Assembly (NCBI RefSeq): GCF_910592395.1
Contig: NC_088308.1
Location: forward strand, 29,219,501 to 29,283,500
From: Lineus longissimus
Lineage: Eukaryota; Nemertea; Pilidiophora; Heteronemertea; Lineidae
Length of the DNA stretch: 64,000 nt
Reading direction: 5' to 3'
Position numbers and translations under genes: made by a program. Each line of letters starts with the position of its first letter. The first letter of the stretch is position 1. The notes under the pieces were generated by a model. The model was not told the DNA's origin, did not search any database, and saw nothing but the letters and a program-made list of their open reading frames with translations. Below, piece after piece: positions 1 to 12,000 of this stretch.

Positions 1-3000
1 AGGGTTAAATGAAAGCTCTTAAATTCCGTTACCATGTTTCATGTTTCCTGAGAGGTTGTACTTTGTTGTGTCAATATGTGCACATAAGAACATGTTTCAT
101 GTCAGTTTCGCGGAAGCACCCGAGGCTAGTACCATTCCATGAGTTACAGGAGACCTGCTAATTGCTACAACATTCGCAAACATGTATTTCTTCAAAGATC
201 ATACAAAGCTTTTGTTTCGGAAACTATTGGAGATGTTCTGTCATTAAATGTTGATGGGTTACATTAGCTTGAAGGCTTGTCAGTAAGTGTAGAGTAATTA
301 GTATCGGATTTTTTCTTGTATTCGGAAGTAAAAAGTGGAAGTGGAAGTGTGGGATTTGAAATTAGACTACTGTTGATAGAAGACGATGGGGAAATCTGTT
401 GGATCTGCCTCGTACATGGGGTATCAACCTTCGACATGGCGAGGGTCGCCCCTGCCCAGAATGACTATCAACGGCAGGGTAGTATCACTGTTGGCATTAG
501 TCTAGCAGAGTATGAATTGAAACAAAACAGAAGGAGACAGCTTAGCATGCTAACCAAAACAATTTCCAAGGGATGTTTGGATCCTTTTTGCATTGGCCAG
601 TATGACTGTGATGTCTGTTGAACTGATGACCACACCAATTGGCTGATTGCCTTTTCCCTGTGCGGATGTCCATTATTATGGAAGAAACTTGATCCACTGA
701 TCGCTTCTCATTTTGCTCGTGACATCTTGAGCCATATCCTGACCTTTTTCCTGCCCTTCCCCTGATGATCAGACCATCAAGTGGGTGGATCACAGGCTGC
801 GGATGGTCAAATATTGCCTCAAATAGCATCGCCAATAGGAAATAGAACCCTCTATGTATGTCCACCTCGAGATGAAGAACCCAATGTTATGATTTGACCT
901 AACTGAAAGTCCTGGTCACCAGAAATGTCTCAAAATGGTCCATGGATTCTGGTATGAGCATTCCAAGTTCAAGGTCACGGAGGGCGTTAGTCCCATTTCT
1001 TGTCCATCTGATCATTACTCACCTAAACCTGTACAGTGAGTTATTCACCAATGCCATGTCAGTTCTCTCCCTGTTCAGGGTCAGTATTCAGACCAAGTCC
1101 CGTGGGATTGATTCTTTTACAAAAGCTTATATGATCCACGATGGTCACATTGACCCTGAGCTACTGCTGGATCCAGTGTTAAGCGCCTTTTCCATCATCT
1201 ACCGCCAGGCTATGTAATTTGATAATTGTTGACCAAGAGAGGGCCATAACAGGATCCGTGGTCTGTCCTCACATCCATCATTAGCTTTCCATTTATTATT
1301 CATTATTTTGTCTCGTTTTCTCTATCGCCACGTAGGTCTGTGTCAGAGGAGTTAGGGGCGTCCAGACGCGGCGAGCAGAATAATTCAAAGTTTGTTTCGA
1401 CTATTCCTTTGGGTGAACAGGATACAGGATATTGCCCCAGGCACCTGCCAGCCGTATTTCCCGTTGCGGCATCATTGTGAGGAAACTGCCAAACGCAGCA
1501 GCCTTACTGAACAATTTAATGTTGGTCTATGTTGCCGGATCCACCCTGATGGCTTCATTGCCTGATGATATCTAAAACCCGGTGACATCGGTCTCCTTCC
1601 TTTCCTGCCTTCTGCATCCCTAAACCAACAAATACAGACCTTGCATGATCCTTCCCCCTATTCACACTGTCCTCATCATTGCCTGATGTTTGTAAGCTTT
1701 TAATTGACTTCGAGAAGTGACCCCACCTTCTATTAGCATCCCGTCACTGGAAACTGGCCTTGCTTGACATAACATATAGCTACGGATCTCTAGCTGCGCT
1801 TTGCTTTCGGCGGTATAGGGCTGGCAACCAAGTGGTGAAGGGTCACGTACATAGTATTTCCTTTGACAAACATCACCAAGCGACATTGGTTGACGGCGGC
1901 TGGATAAGAGTAAAACATGGGTAACATTTATATGACAAACTTTGATGGCCACATTTGCCAGAAATCACAAGAAGAACACCGAAGATCAGCACACCTGTGA
2001 ATTGGGCAACATTATCGAGAAAGAAGAAACTGCTTAGAGGCCTTTCTTTTCCTTTAAACAACCCCACTCCTCATTTATATCATAACCCTATTGTTTCCTT
2101 ATGTGACTAAATGTTTCCTCCCTTAACTACTCATTCTGTTCATGTATCTGATAGCGTTTATCCTACCTCAAAGCCAGCTATAAACCCAGTGATTTCCCTT
2201 GACGGAGCCCTTACTCTAACAAGAAAAGACAAGCCAGCAGATCATTTACGGTAACCCTAGCCTCTCCTGGTGCTCTCCGATAATGACCAAGCTTTCTTGG
2301 GAGACAGGAAGGAATGGTTGTTCCCTTTTCCTCTGTGGCAAGCTTTGTAAAAGCCGACTCCGACTAAACACTATCAGCTTTACGATATTTGAGATGTTAT
2401 GTTTCCACGGCCAAGTAAGCTTGATGAAGCAGTACCTTCTGGGACATCACCGAAAGGTAACTGGAGCAGTTCTTTGTCATAGCCTGAAGGCTGTCGAATC
2501 ATTGTAGTCTGCGTGTATTGATTCGGAAGGGATGATAATAGACCTTAACGGCAATGAGCTATTGGGGGATTTGCTTCTTTAATAATGGATAGAAAAAGAG
2601 ATGGGGACAGGAGTAGGCCTACTCCTAACAAGTCGTCTTCTTATCTCCGGGCATTTTGCTTGTATATGGCTTTCTCGCTCTTCTCTAAAGATCACCATAT
2701 AAACAGAGACCGCAGCAATAGCTTTCTCAAATGCCATGCTCGAGGCAATGTCTCCAAAGTCTTAGTATTGTTGATGACTGTTCTGGTGGCGTGGATCTGG
2801 TGCAAAGCTTGATAAGTGAGTGAAGACTAAGAACTTTGTGCAAGGGGAGTCGGGACCTGCTCTAAATCACAGTTGTCGATTGCTGTTTTGCATGTGGCAG
2901 TGTGGAAGGGTTTAACTGAACTGTGGGCCAGAAAGGTACACTTGGTTCCCGATGCTTGCATGAAGTCATGGAGTCCATAGGATTACAATGGTTTTCAGTC

Positions 3001-5118
3001 ATCAATTTGTCTTGAGTCAAGGGAAGTACCTTGAACAATGTCTGAGAACAAATAAAATCACGATGAAAGAGAGAATGAGAAGGCAATTAACGTGGATAGC
3101 CCTGGAGGATTCTTTCATAGATCATCCTCACCCATTGCCCTTAATGAACAAAGTAAACCAGTGGAGACAAACCACGGGCCAGTCCAAGTCCTGGAGCTGG
3201 CTTCACTCTGAGCTAATTGGCATCATTGATAGAAAATGCTAATGGTAAGGATGGTTAGTCTGCATTGGAAAAGAACATCTGAGGGAATCTCACTTAGCGG
3301 CTAATAGAATTTTTGTGCATGGCATCATCAGGAATTCTATAATTGATTCAGGTTTGATTATCGTGTTAAGGCTAAAGGACACAATGGTGGCACCCTGAGA
3401 TACTCGACGTTGCATGTACTTTCATTGTGTTGGCATATGTTCATCCCTGTTGTCCTTTTATGCCAACTTAGACTGGCCTGATTGGGATTCAAGAAGAACA
3501 TCTTGGTCTGGAAATAACCCACCATATGTGTACCACCCTGAGGCGACTCTCCCTTGAGAATTCGCTGGGGATGTTTCCCCATTCCTTTCGAGGGCACATT
3601 TGACATGGTAAAGATGAGAAATTCAATTTCACCAAAAACACTGAACATTGTTAACGCGGATTAGATTTGTTGGTAACGAGATTTTCTCTCCCTAGACCTC
3701 AAGGTATGTGTCGGTAGACATGGTAGATCTCCATGCGACCTGGTTGACTCAGATATCGTCTCAGGCAAGATTCCTAGACATTGCCTGCCCCATACTAGAT
3801 AGTATGTCGCTGATATTGTTATTAAAGCATGCAGTTGTCTTGCATTCTTGATGTACTACTATCTTTCGAGTGCTCATTACAAACCCTTGTAGTATGCAGA
3901 GATTTGTAATCGTTAAGCAGTGCCAAAATTGACGACATGGCTTCTCAACCCCTTTGTGTGCATTGCCCCAGGTGGTGAAAGAGAAAGCATGCATGCTTAA
4001 CACGTTAAGGATTGTCAAGCCAGACATTGAGGATTAACATGCCTTGATATTTTAGGAATCCTAAAAAATGCCACAATGTCTGGGCGTGTTCCTGAATAAA
4101 ACTTAATAGGAAGCGGACAATTGCATGTAGGAATCCTTACTCGTGTAGAATTTCAATCGATAACTTGTGCTGCTTTTTAAGATGGACATTTTTCTCCACC
4201 AGTCGCTGATTCTGAGCCGGAAGCTGACTGCACAAATGGCTAAAGACAAAAGAAGATGCAGCAGAAGCATTTTACACTGATACGTCGTTGTATTTCAAAG
4301 AAATTGAATTTTGGCACTGAAAGATGTTTATGTGTATGTCCGCCAAGATGAAAAAATAACTGTCATATCTTACAAAACAGCGTAATCCTTTATCAGTTAA
4401 TTGTGTGCAATCCTCTTCTATCGCTAAGCTAGTTTATATGAGTTGTTGGGAGCTTCAGTGTGATCATACCAAGACTGATTTATTAAAATATAGCCATTTT
4501 GAGCCGAAATCGATACATTTCTCATTAGATCGCATTGATCTTGTCTTAGACCTGGTTCGGGTTTTACATATTCAGGTATTTATTGGTAAGCTTATAAAAT
4601 ATGACAGTAATTACAGAACATGATGATAGGTCTTGTGAAAAACTGCAAATCAAGGAGCAGAATTCAAGGAGCTCACTGACCTAATCTATTTCAACCATTC
4701 AGCTGCATTTAGGCTACAATAGAGGCACCATTTTTCACGTTGCGAGGAAGACTCAGTCACTGCCTTATCGTCATCAGTAGAAATTTCTCGAAGAATCTTC
4801 TATTCGTGTTGCGCTCACTCCATGATGTCTGATGAAAAGTGCCACTATAATTGAAATTTCTCAAGCCATTTCACATCAATCTCGAGGGACTGTGCTGAAG
4901 CTGGGTATAAAAGTGATCCCTTCGGAGACTGGAGGCAAATAATAGTGTTACTTCAGGTTCATTTCTTTGATTTGATCAAGTCAAAGATGAGACAATCTTC
5001 GTACTTGACTTCTCGCATCATTTGGTCATGGTGTGCGGGGGTTTGCTGGAAGCAACGAGTTGGACTGTCAATCAAGACAGTCATCACGGGACTGAGGGAC
5101 CATTGCCATACTTGAATG
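1..5118. other. Non-repetitive stretch without a recognised gene
   Basis: No protein family, RNA gene or transposon end is recognised here. Open frames of about 70-107 codons occur on both strands (for example minus 542-865, plus 942-1217, plus 2988-3242, minus 3358-3648). Their lengths are what chance gives, and they overlap one another on opposite strands. The plus frame at 2988-3242 and the tail of the plus frame at 942-1217 have protein-like mixed composition but no motif I know. The one structural oddity is a perfect palindrome at 2609-2626. Most likely intergenic or intronic. Confidence 0.5.
2609..2626. repeat. 18-bp perfect palindrome
   Basis: The sequence AGGAGTAGGCCTACTCCT equals its own reverse complement, giving 9-bp arms with no spacer. 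It could be a dimeric protein site or coincidence. A zero-spacer 9-bp-arm palindrome is expected less than once in a window of this size. Confidence 0.8.
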
Positions 5119-5192
5119 ATGGTTGTAGTTATTGTTGTTGTGGTGGTGGTAGTTATATTGGCAGTGGTGGTGGTGGTGGTGATGGTGTGTGC
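5119..5192. repeat. TGG/TTG trinucleotide low-complexity tract
   Basis: An imperfect run of G/T triplets: TTG units first, then TGG units broken by a short AT-rich interruption near 5150, then five or more TGG units. Reading it in different frames gives poly-Gly/Gly-Ser on the plus strand and poly-Thr or poly-His on the minus strand, which creates spurious open frames on both strands. No non-repeat sequence in those frames suggests a real protein. Confidence 0.85.
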
Positions 5193-7127
5193 GTAGGAGG
5201 GAGTTGGCAATGGGGTCAGTCAAAGATAAGACAATAAACTTGTTCATTGGTCGCAGGGAGTACGACAAAACTGGAACTGTGGAGCAACCAGGTAAATTGC
5301 CAATTACGGCGGTCGCCATGATAATGGACATCCACAGTTGAATGAAAGAGAGGAGGCTGATCAGGTCCTTGCATGTTGTAACGGTAGCAGAGGATTGGTC
5401 AGTCCATTCCCCCCTTGGTCATTGCGCTTGTTATGTGTCTGGAGTATCCTGAATGCCCAGACCTGTTGAAATTAGCATAGCTCCTGACACTAACACCCAC
5501 CAAGTGGAAGATATTGCCAGATCACTTAAAAGAATCAAATCAAGTAGTTTACCACAATCATTGGAAGATATGTTTGTAAAGCCATTCGTGATCTCAATCA
5601 ACACTCGATCCAATCATGACAGCGATCCTTACCGCTTCTAACAAAAGACGAGAGTTGCACTGACTCATTCCTGATATAAAGATGAACTCTTCTCATGGTT
5701 TGATGTTATTTGAATGGATCGTTTCTCCTTTTCAAACATGCTCATCCTGTTTATTCAAGTATTCCCAGAGGATACCAGCATAACATTTAGAAACGCCAAT
5801 GAGTTCAAATATTTGTCGAAGAAAATGACACTTTTGTCCTTTGGTCAAATACAGGATTTGCTGCTAACTCAAGATCGAAAGACCACAAGTTGATTCACTC
5901 GGTTTCTTTGATGCTATGATCTAAAAGGGATTACAGTGTATTTCGATCAATCAAAGTGGTGTCTAATCTTGACATCCAAGCCATTGACATTGCTTAAACT
6001 TTACTATCTTACGCAGGTGATGAGATGGTTTAAAACAATCGGAATCAGGTTGATGGTGTTTCGGCCATCAATCTCCATGTGTTCCTGGTGGAACATCGAA
6101 GATCCTCGACCACGTCACGTAATAGTTGGCGGATTCCACAATTCAGAAGTCGAGTTTTTGCAGTTCTCAGTAGATTCTTCATTCGTTATTATTATAGCAT
6201 GCCTCAGTCACTTAGTGATTGAATGAAGTCACTCAAAGGGATTGATGTGACTCGGCTCGAGAATCCCATCAGTATTCTGTATCGAGTTCATTGAGCGTTT
6301 GTTTGTTTGTGAGTGTCCATGACTCCTGTCTGGTCCCTTGGACAGGAACTCCATAACAGGGATCAGAGGGCCAAGTCTTGAATCATTCTGGGAGGGGTTT
6401 ATTTCCTAGGAAAGGAGTGTGGTTGATTTGGTCTTTTCACTGTCTAACGTCCTCAGAGGACCTCTGAGTCAGCATGGCAGCAACAGATACATCTAGCTGG
6501 AGATTGGAATTTTGGAAGAAATAGTCATCGATTGGTGCGGGAGCTCCAGGCTGGTAGGTTTTTAGTCTCGCCTAAGCCTTCCCCTACCCCAGCTCCATAC
6601 CCGCGGAGAGCGGCATCATTTGTATAATGATATCCCTGAATCAAAAGGTCTTCCATAAAAGACAGGAAATTATGAAATCACAGCTGACCTATGTGTTACT
6701 CTGTTTAGCTGTTGAACTTCAAGATCAAATCCCTCACCTGATTCGTGTCTCGGCTGAGTAAAACATTAATACCTTATTTAACTCAAGTGGAGAAAGGAAA
6801 TTGGCTCAAAGGAGTTCAAAAGTAGCCGTTGCCAGTCGCTGATTAAGGAAATCTGGCTTGGTAAATGTCTCCAGGGTCGTTCCTCAGGATGTGCGGTATC
6901 TTGTTGTCTTCTTTGATGCCGTAATCGCCGTTTACTTTGTGATCTTTTGCTTCAGGTGTCACTTGAAAGTATTATAGGAGAAGAAGTCAGCGTTAGTAGT
7001 TAGTAATGATTAAAAACAACGCAGAACTGAGTATTTCACTTTTATACTCATTACTAAAAAGTATTGCGCATTGCTCTTTTGATAGGTTTTATGAAGAAAT
7101 TGATTGCGGCAAATTTGTCATGTTACA
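5193..7127. other. Gene-less stretch, nothing recognised
   Basis: I see no RNA gene, repeat array or credible long frame. The longest frame is 96 codons (plus 5936-6226) and has no recognisable motif. A stem with 10-bp arms, TTAGTAATGA at 7000-7009 and TCATTACTAA at 7048-7057, lies just upstream of the inverted-repeat element that follows. It does not carry that element's terminal sequence, so it is not called as its missing end. Confidence 0.45.
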
Positions 7128-7482
7128 GATGAAAAAAATGTTCAAGTCCAAATTTTTTGACTTTGAAAATTTTTTAAAATTTTGAACTGACTGAAAGTTG
7201 AAAAAATTATTAAGTTCAAATTTTGTTTTCACTGTTTTTTTTTCTGCTCAAAATGAAACAACATCTTCAGTCCCAAAACTTTTTTGACTTTGAAAATTTT
7301 TCAAAATTTTGAACTGATGAAAGATGAAAAAATCTCCTACATGAACATCCAATAGACTTATGAATAAGTTCATCAATCTAATCATGCATTTTGTCCCCGG
7401 ATTTTCCACTCATGTGACCACCCTGGTAACGCGACCATTCCACATCGGTCCCATGAGTGGTCGTGTTACCGGGGTTCCACTG
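7128..7482 (-). mobile_element. Incomplete non-autonomous Tc1/mariner-like element (MITE), one end preserved
   Basis: An AT-rich core is followed by a terminal block at 7414-7482 that ends GGGGTTCCACTG and is immediately followed by TA. Reverse-complemented, the terminal block matches the left end of the complete element at 46635-46703 with about five differences in 69 bp, so the two belong to one family. The core contains a direct duplication: a 38-bp T-rich motif at 7153-7190 recurs about 127 bp later at 7280-7317. The opposite terminal repeat (CAGTGGAACCCC) is absent, so this copy is truncated or rearranged at its left side. There is no transposase frame. The strand is set by the orientation of the 46.6-kb copy. 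The TA flank and CAGTGG ends are typical of Tc1/mariner or pogo-like elements; the superfamily is an inference. Confidence 0.75.
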
Positions 7483-8928
7483 TAGTAATATTGGCTGATG
7501 GCTTATGCGGTTAGCTTATCCAACAATATAATGTAAGCCATCTGTCTGTCGAATCTAATCTCGGTGGTGATATAATGTCTTAATGGTTTGACATGTCATT
7601 TGTAGTCTTGTTGCGACTTTATCAATCAGACGAATTTTAGCTATTCATAGACTGATTCGTGGAACTGTAATCACGAATCTGGTACTGTATCCAATAGTTC
7701 CAATAGACTTATGGCCGGGCCTTTGCCATAACGTCAGCCTCTCTGACCATTTAGTCATCACATCACCAATCTCCTCTATTTCCGACCAACTCCGAGTATC
7801 TATTCAAATTAATCATCAACTTGAGTCAATTTGTAATCATATCCAAGTATGTTCTATGTATTTACTGATGCCCCACAAGATACTCCATCACGGAGGCCCT
7901 GGTTTAGCTCATTCACAGGGCAGCCATTTACCTCGTGGTAGGTTATTTGTAAATGTTTGCTTTACTGCATACATGCCCTCCACTGAACACTGCCAGCAGT
8001 TGTTTTTTTACTCATTAAGAACACTTTAGACACGAGTTGCTATCTCTTTCATTCTTTCTTCCTACTTTTGCAGGATGCATTTAAGTACTCTAAATGACAG
8101 AAACTGTCCGCTTGCTTAAGATTTGGGTATTGAGTTAAGTCAAAATGGTAAAGATGATCATTCTGAAACGTGGGTCATCTACGCACAGCTCTGTCCCACA
8201 AGAAATTGTTCATCAGTGATAACTTTCAACCAAATACATCCATGGAGTTACTTTAGCTATTAGCTTATCACCAATTGATTGTTTGATTTTGCCTTATTGT
8301 CTGAAGATGAAGGTCCACCTCTACAGGAAGTGTTCTAAACAGTGCCAGTTGCACTGCAGCCAGTCAGTCTGGGGAAGATCAATATTTATGTACTCTAAAT
8401 AGACTATGAATTACGGTCTGTTTAGGCCCCATGACATGACCCACTCCAGCCTGATAGGTGGTCAAGTGAGGCAAATATTTAATTGGCTGACAAATGGCTG
8501 ATGAAGATACTGGCCATTGTTAGCGTCGATGATGAATCGTTCGTACATTGTAATGTCAACAATACCGTGACAACCTCAAGTTGTTTTGTGATATCAGTTC
8601 AGTTTTGTGTTGTGTTTTTTGTAGCTGGGTTTGCATGGGATGTTCCAACATGTGGGAAAGCGTTTCGATAAATTGGCGATAACCAGCCCTCGAGTCCGGC
8701 TCCCTTCACGATACTGACCTTTGTCTAGAGACTATAGAGAGTACTTTGTGGTGACGGCATTATACAATATCAGAGACGCTCAAAAACGTTTGGATTCGTA
8801 TAACGTAATGACGTTTGGCGTATTAAGAGAGGTTTTGTTGCTTTTTTATTGCAGGAAGTGCTGTTGTATAAAAATAATCTGAATTTCTGTGACCACAGCA
8901 GTTAACAGTGGTATGTTGTTGAGATGAA
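7483..8928. other. Gene-less stretch, nothing recognised
   Basis: It begins with the TA dinucleotide that flanks the element end. The longest frame is 62 codons (plus 8483-8671). That frame starts with ATG and has a hydrophobic stretch, but no motif, splice pattern or family resemblance supports it. Confidence 0.45.
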
Positions 8929-9057
8929 CATGTGATTGCCTTGAGCTGGGTTGAAGCGAGACACCTCCCTCGCCCAGCTACACCTGTCACACATGTGATT
9001 GCCTAGAGCTCGATTGTGAAGCGAGACACCCCCATCGCCCAGCTACACCTGTCCTCC
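8929..9057. repeat. Two-copy tandem duplication, 63-65 bp unit
   Basis: A unit starting CATGTGATTGCC at 8929 recurs at 8992. Both copies keep the blocks GAAGCGAGACACC and CGCCCAGCTACACCTGTC. They differ by several substitutions and a 2-bp insertion. It is more GC-rich than the surroundings. The duplication is old enough to have diverged and has no reading-frame conservation. Confidence 0.85.
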
Positions 9058-12000
9058 CACCAACTCTAATCCAACATTGTTATTTCAGGAGACAGTCACA
9101 AATTGGTCCTGGTATCCCCCGCTATGACTGTGTCAATTTCTCGTTCAGTTTACCCGTGAGTTTCTTTTCAGGTTTGTTTGGCTGTGTAAATGTTTGTTTA
9201 CTGCGTGTGTGGCTGGTTTGTATTGCCGTGGGGAATGTTACCTAGCACTTCCTGCCATGACTGGAGACATCCACTGGTACCTTCTAGTCTTTATCAGTGT
9301 ACTGGTAAGACCAAAAACCAAGCATGACTGGAGCTCATACGCGTATCCCCAAATATAAGTTGCCCTTTACTATGACTGAAACCAATCCGTCAACAAAGGA
9401 CAGTGTGCTCTGAGTTGCCTCTTTTTGTGCCTTCACGCAAATGCTCCTATATATGCATCGTTTCCATCCTCTCATCTTACTTACATAGAGTAATGCGTTG
9501 CTGATATTTCAGGTGTCACCAGTAGTCTAGGCATTTACCCTCTTCAACTATTTTTATGCAGTATTAATGACGACTTTGATAACTTTATCAAAATCGTCAT
9601 AATGCAATATTTAAACTTCAGTGAATGTTATTAGAAATGTCAAGATATCACGATGTATGTGGTGACCCGCGTTAAAGTGTGTTTATAGCTCTAATCATTT
9701 TATAATGACTGTGTTATCAGTTAATGCCCATGTTCATATTGACGGGCCGTCTACCGTGAGGCTTGTTTGCCCATGTTTGGCCAGGTTGAACAGTGCTCAG
9801 GTCCGACTCTTCAACTGTCTTCGCCACATATATGTTTGTAGTCGCTCCTGGTTTCTGAGTTTGACAGTTTCTTTTAATATGTTACGTCTCATTTACAGCT
9901 CTCATGTCATGCAAACATCAGTGTACGTGTAAGGGGGGTAAAACATGAAGGTTTCGACGCAGCATTGAGAAAACTAGAGTTAACACGATCTGTAAGACAT
10001 TTTGCCCTTAAACGGTTTGATATGACGTGAAAGTCCATTAGTAATGGTGTCTTACAGGTCAAGTAGCTTGACTGAGAGACTTCCAATATGTATATTGCCC
10101 ATGCAGTGATGTCAAAGTGTTTAATCTTTGCTAAACTTTACGGGTGGGACGCTGGTGACCCAAGTCAAGTGATTGTTAAGACTGTAGGGTCAAAGAGTGA
10201 AGAGGCCTGTTTGTGTTTCTTAGCCGATCATTGTCACCTTTCCTTATTGACCGTCACATTCTCGGGAGAAGTCAAGTTGGCTAGCATTTCTTGTGATTTG
10301 TAGATCCTCTTATAGCCGTCTACAGAATGGTTTGCAAACTGGTCTCAAAGTAGCCTTCGTGTATTTCAAACAAACTACAGAAGGACGGTATTTCCGTTTA
10401 ATTTTCTCCCACTTCGTTTGAAATAGTCCAATGTCTTCAAATTGACTTTGCATTTTAAGTGGGTAATTGAGCCATGGCTAATGGCGGACTGTGGTTTTTG
10501 ATTAGGTTAAGCTATGCATTCAGCAATCTAAGATGGAATAAATGGTTGGGTAATGTGAGAAATAGCCTAGTCTGGACCCTGAATAAGTGATGATGCGTAA
10601 ACATACTTAAAAACTGCGGTTAATGTTACCCTCTTGGACCATATAAAACCCCAGGTGTTAGGAACATCTCAAGTATATTTAGCTTCAAAACTGCCTTTAG
10701 TAGCTGTTGTTTTCCTCCCCTTCTCAAATGAATAAACCGACATCTGATTTCAGCTTGAAAGTTGAAGTGCCGAAACTTGATGTGAGAGTCCCAGTTTGTC
10801 AACACTGTCTTGTTCAATATTTGATTAAGCAGAACAGCAGTCAAATCCCATCGCTATAGATGAGGACATTTGATGTTTGCTTGATGCAGCTGCAGTTTAT
10901 GGCAGTTGTCATTTTGTCACTGCTTCTCTGTGTCTTCTCTTCTAATGTTAAGATAAATGGAATATCGCAAGTCTCTGCTCATGCATGTACATGATGCTGG
11001 CTGAGACAGAATGATATCAATGTTTAAACAAGTCATACTAAGGTATTCTGATGAGAAAGCAATTTGCTTACAGAGATAACTATTCCTAGTACTCAGTGAA
11101 TGCAAGTAAAGAGTTCAGTTCCGACATTTCCATCAGAAACATTAATCTAACAAGTTAATTTGACTTGGTATGTTTAACGGCCAGTAAATATTGATAAATT
11201 CCAAACAACTTGGCTATTGTTATGGTGATAATCGATATGTTTGACTTTTGGTGCCAATGGATTGTTAGTCAAGATAAATGGGTCGTAAAGTTTCGGTTAA
11301 ATCATTGCTTAATGCATTGGATAATGAAGTTATTCAACTTATAAACATATCTTTAACCTGTCTAGCCAGGGTCAAGCTGAGTCCGAGATTATTTTCGATT
11401 GTCGTAATGTGCCCCCACCTTAATTTGGCGGTATGGGGTCTTCAATCTTGCTCCTTCTATTTCTGATTCATCCTATTGTGTCGTCAAACTAATACTTATA
11501 GTCCTCCCCATCAAGTTAACACTGACCAAAACAAGGCATTCTAGCTGAGAACTGCTGTTGCCATTGTAACTCTTCTGTTGCATCCGATATCAGGACAGTT
11601 GCCTCGAAGCGATGAAAATGGAGTATTTTAGAAGAGACTTTGTAAGCACTCAGAAATGCTCAAAGACAAACCTGAGAACTCCAATCACAATCGTCAATAG
11701 GCTCTCCCAATGCTACCTTGGTGCCTTTCTGTCTCGGAGAAAATGGCTAAATAACAATTAACGAATCAAATGAGTGCTTTCCCTTGCCTTAATTGCTATC
11801 TGATACACTTTCTTTTCCAACACCGAGTTCTTCTTTCCGAGTTGCTTTGATCGCTTTCAGCTCATTGCGCCAGATTATCGATGTCTTTTCCCGTCAGTTC
11901 CCGTCTAATAGATAGCAATTATTTCACTGCTAGCCTGGCTGTCTTAGTGATCGTGATGCTTCGATGCATTCTCAGTCAGAATTATAGAGAATTTCAGCTT

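Noticed and set aside
2988-3242. Plus frame of 84 codons with natural-looking composition
   Set aside because: No motif, splice structure or family resemblance; overlapped by a minus frame of similar length; within chance length.
4959-5331. Poly-Thr, poly-Gly and poly-His frames
   Set aside because: All are translations of the same TGG/TTG low-complexity tract on different strands and frames.
7000-7057. Stem with 10-bp arms just upstream of the 7.1-kb element, as its missing end
   Set aside because: It lacks CAGTGGAACCCC and the GGTAAC/CGACC motifs of the family and has no TA boundary.
10754-10857. Acceptor-like TTTCAG followed by about 35 open codons
   Set aside because: Short, ordinary codon composition, no donor or partner exon, peptide not recognised.
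11236-11258. Resemblance of GATATGTTTGA to the miR-190 5' region
   Set aside because: Only 11 bases match and no complementary arm is found within hairpin distance.
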